A stretch of DNA of 64,000 nucleotides from Paenibacillus sp. 37 (GTDB lineage Bacteria > Bacillota > Bacilli > Paenibacillales > Paenibacillaceae). This document shows, piece by piece, positions 44,334-53,044 of the stretch (position 1 is the stretch's first letter; each line of letters opens with the position of its first letter). Made by a program: the position numbers and the translations under genes. The notes below the pieces were generated by a model. That model was not told where the DNA came from, ran no database searches, and was given only the letters and a program-made list of their open reading frames with translations. The stretch spans positions 1,984,001 to 2,048,000 of the forward strand of contig NZ_CP043761.1 of the NCBI RefSeq assembly GCF_008386395.1. The letters are read 5' to 3'.

Positions 44334-44990
44334 ATGAAAAAAGTATGGCAGGTGGTCATCATAGATATCCACCCCACCAGCATGCTCGGTACAAAATTGA
44401 TTTTGGAAGAGCAGCAAGATCTGACGGTACGTGGCATGACTTCGACCGGAACAGAAGGGCTCGATCTGGTGAATATTCACCAGCCTGATCTGATTCTGAT
44501 GGATTATCGTCTTCCAGAGGGACAGGCAGATCAATATATTGCCCAGATGAAGAATCTGTCACCTCACAGTCACATCATCATTCTGACGGATGAAGACAAT
44601 GTGAAGCTGTTTCGTCATCTGATGAGTCTTGGTGCAAGCGGCATGTTATCCAAACAGGCTTCCCCTAGCCAGCTGATTCATCTGATCTCTGGGTTACGTG
44701 AGGGCCATGTGTCCATTCCATTGGCGTGGTTAAACAGTGCGGAGTGGGCGCAACCTGTGGAATCTCCGACAGAATCACGTGTCATTGAATTAACAGAAAC
44801 CGAAACTTTTATCATGGAAAGAATTGTTCAGGGTGTAACCTATGATAAAATAGCGAATGAGATCAACGTTAGCAGACGTTCCATTGATAATTACCTGCGT
44901 AAAATATACGTGAAGCTGGAAGTAACCAGTAGAGCGCAGGCCATTGAACGTTATGCCTTGCACGCAAGACAAGTGAAGACGGGATCCTGA
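44334..44990 (+). CDS. ComA-like orphan response regulator (NarL family)
   Basis: 218 residues. Receiver domain with phospho-acceptor D57 (DLILMDYRLP), T near 84 (IILTDED) and K near 106 (LSKQAS). C-terminal LuxR-type HTH (LTETETFIMERIVQGVTYDKIANEINVSRRSIDNYLRKIYVKL in short). The VVIIDIHPTSMLGTK start and length resemble B. subtilis ComA, the quorum-controlled competence regulator. The acidic pair is reduced to one Asp (IDIHP instead of DDHP). No kinase gene is adjacent. A quorum role is speculative. Confidence 0.82.
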   Translation: MKKVWQVVIIDIHPTSMLGTKLILEEQQDLTVRGMTSTGTEGLDLVNIHQPDLILMDYRLPEGQADQYIAQMKNLSPHSHIIILTDEDNVKLFRHLMSLGASGMLSKQASPSQLIHLISGLREGHVSIPLAWLNSAEWAQPVESPTESRVIELTETETFIMERIVQGVTYDKIANEINVSRRSIDNYLRKIYVKLEVTSRAQAIERYALHARQVKTGS

Positions 44991-45128
44991 CGAAACAGGT
45001 TTGTTCTTCCCATGATCACAACAGTTCGGTATGCATCCGGTCATATTCGATGGCGAGCAGGAATAGGTTGTAGGGCTGCGGACTGCGAGAGTACAGTTTC
45101 GGAATAGGGATGAAAGGGGAACGGATCG

Positions 45129-46352
45129 ATGAAATATTTCTTTGCTTCCCGTACCAACAGGCTTTTGTCGTCACCACTGAGGGATATACGTGAGATGTCT
45201 GGCAGGGATTATTTCATTTCTCTGGCAGAAGAATTGCCTGCGGAGGAGTTGTTTCCTTTCAAATTGTTGGAAGAAGCAGCGGTGTCTGTCTTTAGTTCAG
45301 GCCCCTCCGCATTGCAATATGGAGAGCCAGCAGGCTACACACCCCTAAGAGAGTGGTTGAACAAAGACTGGAATGCACGCAAAGGCATACGAACGGTACC
45401 CGAGCAGATTCTGTTGACCACTGGTACCCAGCAGGCCATCGATCTGGTGATGCGTCTATTGCTTGAGCCAGGAGATTCTGTACTGGTTGAACATCCAACA
45501 TCTCCAGGCTGTCTTGAGGTTTTGGAGATGCAAGGAGCCAAGATTGTGCCCGTAATGGGTGATCGGGACGGCATACTGCCAGACCTTTTGGAGCATCACA
45601 TGCAGCAGGTTAGACCGAAGCTGCTTTTTGCTGCACCCAGTTTCTCGAATCCGACCGGTGCTTTGTGGAGTATGGAGCGGCGGGAGGCTGTCCTTGAGTT
45701 GTGTTCGCGCTATGGTGTACTGCTTGTGGAAGATGATTCTTACGGAGAGCTCCATTTCGATGGCCTTGGGCCAACGGAATTCTATCGTAAATATCCTTCA
45801 CTCTTTGCACTGGATACTGCCGATCAGGGTGGACATGTTCTCTACATTGGTTCATTCAGCAAAACAGTAGCGCCCGCTCTTCGAACCGGATGGGCCGCTG
45901 GACATCCTGCGCTGATTCAGGCAATGGCCTCGGTTAAACGAATTGCAGATGGTCAGTCCAGTCCGATGAATCAGCGGCTGTTGTATCAATTGCTTGCTCA
46001 TTCCCCTTTTCGTTGGAGTGATCACTTATCCATGTTGAATCGGGAGTACAAGACAAGGCTCAAGCTGATGCTTGAACTGTTGAAAAGACCGGGCTGGAAA
46101 GGGTGTCAGTACAACATTCCAGAGGGCGGAATGTATCTATGGGTACAGTTGCCGGAAGGATTGGATAGTGGCGCTCTGCTTAAAGCGGCTTTGCCCAAAG
46201 GTGTATCTTTTCTTCCTGGATCACTATGCTCCACAGGTGTACAGGATCAACGTTACATCCGATTAAACTTTAGCCATCCGGGCAGGGATGAATTGCTTCT
46301 TGGCATGAACCTGATTAGTGAAGCCATTTCCGAATTTACGGCTCGTAGCTAA
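45129..46352 (+). CDS. PLP-dependent class I/II aminotransferase (MocR-type domain without HTH)
   Basis: 407-residue fold-type I aminotransferase. The PLP lysine is in IGSFSKTVAPALRTGW, and the cofactor Asp/Tyr lie in VEDDSYGELHF. LQYGEPAGYTPLREWL and TTGTQQAIDLV are typical of the 2-aminoadipate/alanine aminotransferase subgroup that is also fused to GntR HTH in MocR regulators. No HTH is present here. The GAAAGGGGAACGGATCG site precedes the ATG. The substrate is unknown; LysN-like 2-aminoadipate or aromatic/branched transamination are possibilities. Confidence 0.82.
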   Translation: MKYFFASRTNRLLSSPLRDIREMSGRDYFISLAEELPAEELFPFKLLEEAAVSVFSSGPSALQYGEPAGYTPLREWLNKDWNARKGIRTVPEQILLTTGTQQAIDLVMRLLLEPGDSVLVEHPTSPGCLEVLEMQGAKIVPVMGDRDGILPDLLEHHMQQVRPKLLFAAPSFSNPTGALWSMERREAVLELCSRYGVLLVEDDSYGELHFDGLGPTEFYRKYPSLFALDTADQGGHVLYIGSFSKTVAPALRTGWAAGHPALIQAMASVKRIADGQSSPMNQRLLYQLLAHSPFRWSDHLSMLNREYKTRLKLMLELLKRPGWKGCQYNIPEGGMYLWVQLPEGLDSGALLKAALPKGVSFLPGSLCSTGVQDQRYIRLNFSHPGRDELLLGMNLISEAISEFTARS

Positions 46353-46418
46353 GTCAGATCAAAAATAGATTTTGTAGCAAAAATAAAAATTGGTTCATGA
46401 CCAAAGTGATTACGTTAT

Positions 46419-46447
46419 TGCATCCACTAACATTTTTATATATAATA
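46419..46447 (+). promoter_or_regulatory. Sigma-A promoter of azoR
   Basis: TTGCAT (46419-46424), 17 bases and TATAAT (46442-46447), giving a leader of about 90 bases. Confidence 0.65.
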
Positions 46448-46543
46448 TGAATTAATGAGTTGTTGGTTTCTTTATATAAGCTACAATGGTGGCCAGTTCA
46501 GGAAAAGCACTCATATATTTTATCTAACGGGGGAAAATTCAAC

Positions 46544-47170
46544 ATGTCTAATATTTTATTTGTTAAAGCAAATGACCGTCCTGCAGATCAAGCAGTCAGC
46601 GTTAAATTGTACGATGCATTCTTGAGCGCATACAAAGAGTCCCACCCAGGTGACACAGTTACTGAGTTGGATCTCTACAATACAGAATTCCCATTCTATG
46701 GTAACACTGCTATCACAGGTACTTACAAAGCAGCTAACGGTTTTGAACTGACAGCTGACGAGCAAAAAGCAGCTGCACTTGCAACACAATTGCAAGATCA
46801 ATTCCTGGCAGCTGACAAAGTTGTATTTGCATTCCCACTGTGGAACTTCACTGTTCCAGCTCCATTGGTAAACTACATTGCTTACCTGAGCCAAGCTGGT
46901 AAAACATTCAAATACACTGCTGAAGGTCCTGTAGGACTTGCTGGCGACAAAAAAGTAGCTTTGCTTAACGCACGTGGTGGCGTTTATTCCGAAGGCCCAA
47001 TGGCAGCTGCTGAAATGTCCCTGAACTTCCTGAAAACAGTTCTCGGCTTGTGGGGCATTCAAAACCCTGAAGTAGTTATCGTTGAAGGACATAATGCTTC
47101 TGCAGATCGTGCTGAAGAAATCGTTACTGCAGGTCTGAAATTGGCTTCCGAAGTAGCAGTAAAATTCTAA
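46544..47170 (+). CDS. azoR: FMN-dependent NADH-azoreductase
   Basis: 208-residue flavodoxin-fold quinone/azo reductase that protects against quinone and electrophile stress. FVKANDRP binds FMN phosphate, FAFPLWNFTVPAPLVNYI contacts the flavin, and LLNARGGVYSEG is conserved. The start is ATG 46544 after GGGGGAA; the upstream frame is unsupported. It has a strong promoter and terminator, a monocistronic unit. In Bacillus such genes are controlled by MarR-type thiol sensors; I could not identify such an operator here. Confidence 0.92.
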   Translation: MSNILFVKANDRPADQAVSVKLYDAFLSAYKESHPGDTVTELDLYNTEFPFYGNTAITGTYKAANGFELTADEQKAAALATQLQDQFLAADKVVFAFPLWNFTVPAPLVNYIAYLSQAGKTFKYTAEGPVGLAGDKKVALLNARGGVYSEGPMAAAEMSLNFLKTVLGLWGIQNPEVVIVEGHNASADRAEEIVTAGLKLASEVAVKF

Positions 47171-47196
47171 TAACAATCTTCTATATAGAACACATC

Positions 47197-47238
47197 AAAA
47201 CACCTGTAGTCTCCAGTGGAGATTACAGGTGTTTTTTT
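47197..47238. terminator. Bidirectional terminator after azoR
   Basis: AAAACACCTGTAGTCTCC pairs with GGAGATTACAGGTGTTTT, followed by T residues. It also serves the convergent DUF2161 gene. Confidence 0.88.
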
Positions 47239-47282
47239 GCATTCTCATTTTTTTCACATCCGTTACTTCAGATGATTCCAGT

Positions 47283-48128
47283 TTAGATCCTGCCTGTATT
47301 TTTTAAGTAAAACTCCGCTGATTCAGCAATGTGTGCAAGGTCGTCCTTATTTTCACCAGATGCAGAATACGTTACATCGAGTTCATTAATGGTTCGTTCA
47401 ATCATATCATTATCCTCAAGCATGTGTGCATGCTCGGTTAACGCCTGTACTCCCTTAATTGTCAGAATATACTTTCCACGGGAGAGGCGTTCAAACCAGC
47501 CATAATAGTTTTTTTGCAGAATAGCTGCTGCAGATCCTACGCCTGTTTGTCTGGCAAGGTTGGCCGGAGAGGCTTCTCCGTTTGTCCGCAGAGCGGATGC
47601 GACACGTAAAGCCTTCTCACGATATGCTGTGACCAGCTGTCTGCGTGTGCTGCCTCCCGTATTGTAGTCTCCACTGCGTTCGTCGAATTCCTTGAGCAAT
47701 CGTTTCCGTCGAACGCCGCTTTTGCGGGCAACTTGATTGGCGCTAGTAGGGGGCGTCTGGGCGGAAGGTTCGCACAGTACATCAATCAGGGGAGCTTTGG
47801 TTTTGTAAAATGTGACAGTCAGCAGCCCCAGACCAAGTTGTCTGCATAGTGCAGCCAGTTCGCTCCAGCGCTGGTTCACAGCTCCGCGTTTACTGCGATT
47901 GCGCTCGACGGCCAGATACACGAACGGGCTAAGCTTCAAGCGCTGCATACCCTGTAACAACAGGGAGAGGTTAAATGTTTTTTTCATCTCCACAATGAGT
48001 GGTTCGTCCTGGTCCGATCTGACCCCTACGAGGTCACAATGTCTGACTTCCGCTTTGACGTCGAAGCCACGCTGCTCGAAGAAAGCCTTCACAGGCGAAT
48101 ATAATTCGGTTTCGTATTTTACTGCCAT
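47283..48128 (-). CDS. DUF2161-family PD-(D/E)XK-type protein
   Basis: 281 residues. The N-terminal ~110 carry a restriction-nuclease-like PD-(D/E)XK core: CDLVGV supplies the Asp and EPLIVEMKK the E-x-K. Upstream, YSPVKAFFEQRGFDVKAEV fits the first helix of this fold. The C-terminal half is basic and looks like a helix-turn-helix (SPANLARQTGVGSAAAILQKN). It is annotated in the family as a putative phosphodiesterase; the substrate is unknown and no restriction or toxin partner is adjacent. The start fits GGAAAGGAGC. Confidence 0.8.
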   Translation of the reverse strand: MAVKYETELYSPVKAFFEQRGFDVKAEVRHCDLVGVRSDQDEPLIVEMKKTFNLSLLLQGMQRLKLSPFVYLAVERNRSKRGAVNQRWSELAALCRQLGLGLLTVTFYKTKAPLIDVLCEPSAQTPPTSANQVARKSGVRRKRLLKEFDERSGDYNTGGSTRRQLVTAYREKALRVASALRTNGEASPANLARQTGVGSAAAILQKNYYGWFERLSRGKYILTIKGVQALTEHAHMLEDNDMIERTINELDVTYSASGENKDDLAHIAESAEFYLKNTGRI

Positions 48129-48489
48129 CGTCCGTGCTCCTTTCCAGAAGTGGCCTGTCTCTGACCATGTGTTGTCCGTTATCCTGAATTTAGAACCCTC
48201 ATTATATCATATTCGTTCTTTTTTTTCTGAAGGCACAAGATGTCTGATAGAACAGGGAAAAGCCAAAATTCGAAGCGGTTGATTGAAAAAAAGAGGTCAA
48301 CTTATCCGAATTGCCGCATAGGTATGTAATACACTTTTCACAACAAAACAAGACGTTTGGACAGAGGGTGGCGGGACTACACAGGACCGCAAGATTGGTA
48401 TTCAAGCAGGAGCCGCAATTCTATTGATTTCTTCATACCATTCGGAATGGTTGACAATCACACTAAAGGAGCCATGGGAGGTACCAAGC
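48129..48489. other. Intergenic region between divergent DUF2161 and prkA genes
   Basis: 361 bases without a gene with a ribosome binding site. B. subtilis prkA is under sigma-E and other control, but I could not place a convincing sigma-E promoter here by eye. Confidence 0.4.
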
Positions 48490-50385
48490 ATGAATATTTT
48501 TGAACGCGTTGCGGAACATCGGGCAGAGAGTGACCGTTTGACATGGAACGGAACATTTGAAGATTATATTGCACTGCTGAGAGAGGACCCGACTCCGGCA
48601 ATGACGGCTCACGCCAGAGTGTATGAGATGATTGAATCGTTTGGCGTGGAAGAAGTAGGTGGGCATAAGCGGTACAAGTTTTTTGAACAGGAGATCTTTG
48701 GACTGGATCGTTCGATTGAAAAGCTGGTTGAAGAATACTTCCACTCGGCTGCACGTCGTCTGGATGTACGTAAACGGATTTTGCTCCTGATGGGTCCCGT
48801 AAGTGGAGGGAAATCGACGCTGGTTACGCTGCTGAAGCGGGGGCTTGAACAGTTCTCGCGGACAGAGAAAGGTGCCATATACGCCATTGATGGATGCCCG
48901 ATGCATGAGGAACCGCTGCATCTGATTCCACTGGAGCTTCGTCCTGAAGTGGAAAAGGAAATTGGAGTCCGTATTGAGGGTAACCTTTGCCCATCCTGCC
49001 AGATGAGACTGCGTACCGAATACGGTGGTGATATCAGCAAGGTGCCAGTGGAACGGGTCCTTGTTTCCGAAGATAATCGCGTGGGAATAGGAACGTTCAG
49101 TCCATCCGATCCGAAATCACAGGATATTGCCGATCTGACGGGGAGTATCGACTTCTCCACCATTACCGAGTTTGGTTCCGAATCCGATCCACGTGCCTAT
49201 CGTTTTGATGGGGAGTTGAACAAGGCGAACCGTGGACTGATGGAGTTCCAGGAGATGCTGAAATGTGATGAGAAATTCCTCTGGAATCTCTTGTCGCTCA
49301 CGCAGGAAGGGAACTTCAAAGCAGGACGTTTCGCCTTAATCAGTGCAGATGAAATGATCGTGGCGCATACGAATGAATCGGAGTATAAGTCTTTTATCTC
49401 CAACAAGAAAAATGAAGCACTGCAATCCCGGATGATTGTCATGCCGATTCCGTACAATCTGAAAGTGTCCGAGGAAGAGAAAATCTATGCCAAGCTCATT
49501 CAGCAAAGTGACATGAAGCATGTTCATATTGCACCGCATGCACTGCGGACTGCAGCCATTTTTTCCATACTTACCCGCTTGAAGGAAACGAAGAAACAAG
49601 GCATGGATCTCGTTAAAAAGATGCGCATGTATGATGGTGAAGAAGTGGAAGGATACAAAGAAGCCGATCTTCGCGAGATGCAAAATGAGTATTTGGATGA
49701 AGGGATGTCCGGCATTGATCCACGGTATGTCATTAACCGGATCTCCAGTGCTTTGATCAAGCAAAATCTTCAGTGCATTAACGCGCTGGACATTCTGCGG
49801 GCGATCAAGGATGGTCTGGACCAGCATGCCTCCATCACGAAGGAAGAGCGGGAGCGTTATCTGAACTTTATCGCTCTTGCACGCAAGGAGTATGATGAAT
49901 TGGCCAAGAAGGAAGTGCAGAAAGCATTTGTGTACTCATTCGAGGAATCCGCAAGAACATTATTCGAGAATTACCTCGATAACATCGAAGCATTCTGCAA
50001 CTGGTCCAAGATTCGTGATCCGCTCACGGATGAAGAGATGGACCCGGATGAGCGTTTGATGCGTTCAATCGAGGAGCAGATCGGGATCTCCGAGAATGCA
50101 AAGAAAGCGTTCCGAGAAGAGATTTTGATCCGAATCTCGGCATACTCCCGCAAGGAGCGCAAGTTCGAATACAGCAGCCATGACCGTTTGCGTGAAGCGA
50201 TTGAGAAGAAGTTGTTTACTGATCTGAAAGACATCGTCAAGATCACAACCTCAACCAAAACACCGGATGCAACACAATTGAAACGTATGAATGAAGTGAT
50301 CAAACGTTTAATTGAGGAACATGGATATACCGCAGCCAGCGCGAATGAACTGTTACGTTATGTGGGCAGTTTGCTTAATCGCTAA
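48490..50385 (+). CDS. prkA: PrkA-type serine protein kinase / AAA ATPase
   Basis: 631 residues, equal to B. subtilis PrkA. It has an N-terminal AAA domain with Walker A (LLMGPVSGGKSTLVTLL, ~100) and the CPSCQMRL element. A C-terminal part (~400-631) is the region described as kinase-like. In sporulating Bacilli PrkA acts in the mother cell and influences sigma-K genes; recent work treats it as a Lon-like protease/ATPase. Its usual partner yhbH is not adjacent but lies 10 kb away with spoVR. The start is ATG 48490 after GGAGGT; the upstream frame is unsupported. Confidence 0.93.
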   Translation: MNIFERVAEHRAESDRLTWNGTFEDYIALLREDPTPAMTAHARVYEMIESFGVEEVGGHKRYKFFEQEIFGLDRSIEKLVEEYFHSAARRLDVRKRILLLMGPVSGGKSTLVTLLKRGLEQFSRTEKGAIYAIDGCPMHEEPLHLIPLELRPEVEKEIGVRIEGNLCPSCQMRLRTEYGGDISKVPVERVLVSEDNRVGIGTFSPSDPKSQDIADLTGSIDFSTITEFGSESDPRAYRFDGELNKANRGLMEFQEMLKCDEKFLWNLLSLTQEGNFKAGRFALISADEMIVAHTNESEYKSFISNKKNEALQSRMIVMPIPYNLKVSEEEKIYAKLIQQSDMKHVHIAPHALRTAAIFSILTRLKETKKQGMDLVKKMRMYDGEEVEGYKEADLREMQNEYLDEGMSGIDPRYVINRISSALIKQNLQCINALDILRAIKDGLDQHASITKEERERYLNFIALARKEYDELAKKEVQKAFVYSFEESARTLFENYLDNIEAFCNWSKIRDPLTDEEMDPDERLMRSIEEQIGISENAKKAFREEILIRISAYSRKERKFEYSSHDRLREAIEKKLFTDLKDIVKITTSTKTPDATQLKRMNEVIKRLIEEHGYTAASANELLRYVGSLLNR

Positions 50386-50408
50386 TCGGCAACAAACCAT
50401 TCCGGATC

Positions 50409-50465
50409 AGGCTCCTGATGTCTGCTGTGAGGCTCCTTCACAGCAGGGTCAGGGCCTTTTTAATT
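50409..50465 (+). terminator. Terminator of prkA
   Basis: A long imperfect stem, GGCTCCTGATGTCTGCTGTGA with TCACAGCAGGGTCAGGGCC, is followed by TTTTTAATT. Confidence 0.82.
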
Positions 50466-50629
50466 ACATGAAGGTCCATATTAGTCTAAAAAGCTGACAA
50501 ATAGGGTTAATTTTAAAGAGAATTAGTTCTAATGGTATATGTATATTTAGGTATTTTAGTCTATAATCAATACATATATTTACAATTTAAAGTAATTTAG
50601 TGTTTATTAAGGAGCTGACTGAACCAGAT

Positions 50630-51637
50630 ATGAGTAGTATTTCCGCAACAAGACAGAAGCAACTTGATTACATGGGATTAACCGCAGGGGATCTAAAACT
50701 GCTTGCCGATCATCGGCCTGTTTTTAAAAAAGTCGTTAATGAAGTAGTAGATCATTTCTACAATCATGTGGGAAATTATCCTGAATTGGTAGATCTGATC
50801 GCTCGATTCTCTACCATTGATCGTCTAAAAGAAACACAGAAGATGTACTGGTTATCGATGACAGATGGAATCGTGGACGACGCATATATTGAGCAACGGA
50901 TTGCAATTGGGCTAGTGCATTCCCGTATTGGCCTGTCCGAAGATTATTATCTGGGTACCTATATGGTATACCTTGATATTGCAACGAGCATATTCCAACA
51001 GGTTATCCCTGATTCCTGGCATCTTGTCATTCAGGCGCTCAGCAAAATGTTTAATCTGGATTCACAGCTTGTCCTTGAGGCCTATGAGAAGAAAGAAAAA
51101 GAAAAGTTACATCAGCTTGCCGATGACCAACAACATACATTGCACGCGATTACGCAGATTACCCAAGAGCTTACAGGCATGATTAGTGAATTAAATGAGA
51201 GTGCAATGGCTATATCGAGTGTAGCCAAAGAAACAGCGGCTTCTCAGGATCAGGCCCAAGTTCTGCTCACCGAATTGACAGGGGAGATCCAGCAGATCGG
51301 AAAAATGGGTGAACTCATTCGCGAGATATCGGATCAGAGTCATCTTGTCGGTCTGAATGCAGCGATTGAAGCTGCTCATGCAGGAGAGTTCGGACGTGGC
51401 TTCGAAGTAGTTGCCAGTGAGGTGCGCAAGCTTGCAGCCAGTTCCCGGGATGCCCAGGGTAAGATTCAGTCTAATCTGGAGCAGATCATGAAGAAACTGA
51501 GCAGTGTGCAGCAGGAGTCGGATCATACGTCCAGAGGGGCACGTAGCCAAGCTTCACGCTCGGCTGAACTCGCTGTATTCGCAACAACAATGGAGAAACT
51601 GTCTTCGGATTTGAAGAATCTGGAACAGCAGGAATAG
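50630..51637 (+). CDS. Globin-coupled sensor with methyl-accepting signalling domain (HemAT-like)
   Basis: 335-residue soluble sensor. Residues ~1-160 are a sensor globin; the proximal His lies in [17 protein letters not shown]. Residues ~180-330 are a short MCP signalling hairpin with tip [36 protein letters not shown] in pattern. No membrane segment is present. It should bind O2 through heme and drive aerotaxis via CheA/CheW. The start is uncertain: ATG 50630 is 16 bases after AAGGAG, and an in-frame GTG at 50600 would add ten residues. It is shorter than B. subtilis HemAT (432). Confidence 0.85.
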   Translation: MSSISATRQKQLDYMGLTAGDLKLLADHRPVFKKVVNEVVDHFYNHVGNYPELVDLIARFSTIDRLKETQKMYWLSMTDGIVDDAYIEQRIAIGLVHSRIGLSEDYYLGTYMVYLDIATSIFQQVIPDSWHLVIQALSKMFNLDSQLVLEAYEKKEKEKLHQLADDQQHTLHAITQITQELTGMISELNESAMAISSVAKETAASQDQAQVLLTELTGEIQQIGKMGELIREISDQSHLVGLNAAIEAAHAGEFGRGFEVVASEVRKLAASSRDAQGKIQSNLEQIMKKLSSVQQESDHTSRGARSQASRSAELAVFATTMEKLSSDLKNLEQQE

Positions 51638-51766
51638 AGCTTAAAAGCATTAGGAACCTTCCATACCGTTTCAGGCTGTTTTAAGCTATAATGGGTAGAC
51701 AAACCTGCCGATGTTATAGAAAATGCAGCCGGAGACAGGGGATTCGAAAGAGGTTGAGGTGATCAG

Positions 51767-52771
51767 ATGGCTTCTATCCATGATGTAGCCAAGGAAGCGG
51801 GAGTATCTGTTGCAACCGTTTCCAAAGTAATAAACGATTATCCTGATGTAAGTGAAAAAACACGCAAAAAAGTCAATATAGCCATCGAATTATTGAAATA
51901 TCAACCCAATGTGGTCGCACGTGGACTTGTCAAACGCCGTTCATGGACGGTGGGAGTGCTGTTAACAGTTCCGTTTACGAACCCTTTTGTGTCGGAGTTG
52001 CTGGAAGGGATCAAGACAGCGCTGGAGAACAGTGGATATGACCTGGTCCGGTTGTCTACTCGATTCGATGATCCGGCGTACTCGTTCATCAAACATTGCC
52101 GCAGTCGTAATGTGGATGGCGTTGTGGTATTCGGGGAAGGCAGAGAAAACGCGAGTATTCAGGAACTGGTGGATGCAGAGATTCCAACGATGTTTGTTGA
52201 TACGGACATGTTGGGCAAACGTGCTGGTTACATTACTACCGATAACGCGAACGGGATCTCGATGGGTGTCAAACATCTGCATGAGCTTGGGCACCGCAAA
52301 ATTGCCTATATCTCAGGGACACTTGGACCTGCCGTAGCCAATCTGCGATTGGATGGATATCGGGAAGGGCTGCGAGAATGCGGCATCCCATATTCTACGG
52401 TATATCTGGAAGTCTGCGATTACTCATTCGACGGGGGGAGCAAGGCTGCCCGGAGATTGCTGGCACTTCAGGACCAACCAACGGGAATTGTCTGTGCTTC
52501 AGACATGTCTGCCTTTGGTGCGATTCATGAAATTGAAAAGCATGGACTGAGTGTACCAGAAGATATCTCGGTTGTCGGGTTCGATAACACGTATTATGCT
52601 GAGGTATTCAAACCGGGGTTGACCACGGTGAATCAGAATATCTATTCCATTGGCATTAAGTCCATCGAATATCTGATTGCCATGATCGAGAATCCATCTT
52701 ATTCTCCTCCTGTGGTGACGGAACCTTCCAATCTGGTCGTCCGTCAGACGACAGCACCCTTAAAATCCTAA
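51767..52771 (+). CDS. LacI-family regulator near the xylanase gene
   Basis: 334-residue LacI/GalR regulator. HTH IHDVAKEAGVSVATVSKVIN; hinge PNVVARGLVKRR; effector domain with NVDGVVVFGEG, GHRKIAYISG, CASDMSAFGAI and SVVGFDNTYYAEVF. The start is ATG 51767 after GAGGTGATCAG. It ends with a terminator at 52801 before the GH10 xylanase, so it is a separate unit. Control of the xylanase is a reasonable but unproven inference. Confidence 0.9.
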   Translation: MASIHDVAKEAGVSVATVSKVINDYPDVSEKTRKKVNIAIELLKYQPNVVARGLVKRRSWTVGVLLTVPFTNPFVSELLEGIKTALENSGYDLVRLSTRFDDPAYSFIKHCRSRNVDGVVVFGEGRENASIQELVDAEIPTMFVDTDMLGKRAGYITTDNANGISMGVKHLHELGHRKIAYISGTLGPAVANLRLDGYREGLRECGIPYSTVYLEVCDYSFDGGSKAARRLLALQDQPTGIVCASDMSAFGAIHEIEKHGLSVPEDISVVGFDNTYYAEVFKPGLTTVNQNIYSIGIKSIEYLIAMIENPSYSPPVVTEPSNLVVRQTTAPLKS

Positions 52772-52800
52772 AAATGTAAATAGTAAAGATGTTTACGCGA

Positions 52801-52826
52801 AGCGCAGCTAATAAGCTGTGCTTTTT
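52801..52826 (+). terminator. Terminator of the LacI gene
   Basis: AGCGCAGCT pairs with AGCTGTGCT (one G-U), followed by five T. Confidence 0.75.
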
Positions 52827-52892
52827 GTCGTTCTATATCTCATTTGGAAACATATGGTTAATGGAGTGATGCAAGTCCTATAGTTTAACGGG

Positions 52893-52934
52893 TAAACAAA
52901 GTTTAATGGCAATCGTATAATGAAAGTGCTTACA
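52893..52934 (+). promoter_or_regulatory. Xylanase promoter with overlapping cre site
   Basis: TAAACA (52893-52898), 17 bases and TATAAT (52916-52921). TGAAAGTGCTTACA (52921-52934) matches the CcpA cre consensus TGWAANCGNTNWCA except one base and covers the start point, so glucose repression is expected. Direct GTTTAA repeats (52883, 52901) flank the -35. Confidence 0.6.
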
Positions 52935-53044
52935 ATTTTCTGTCCATTAGCATCTATCCATCCTGAATAACGATCTTGTAAAAGGCTGGCACATGGCAGA
53001 GCAAAGGTTATTCTTCACAAACAACGAACCAAGGAGGAGATCGG

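Noticed and set aside
47283..48128. DUF2161 protein as a restriction or defence nuclease
   Set aside because: The fold motif is present, but there is no methylase, toxin partner, mobile element or other defence gene nearby.
48129..48489. Sigma-E promoter before prkA
   Set aside because: AATACACTT at about 48331 resembles a -10, but no -35 at suitable spacing was found.
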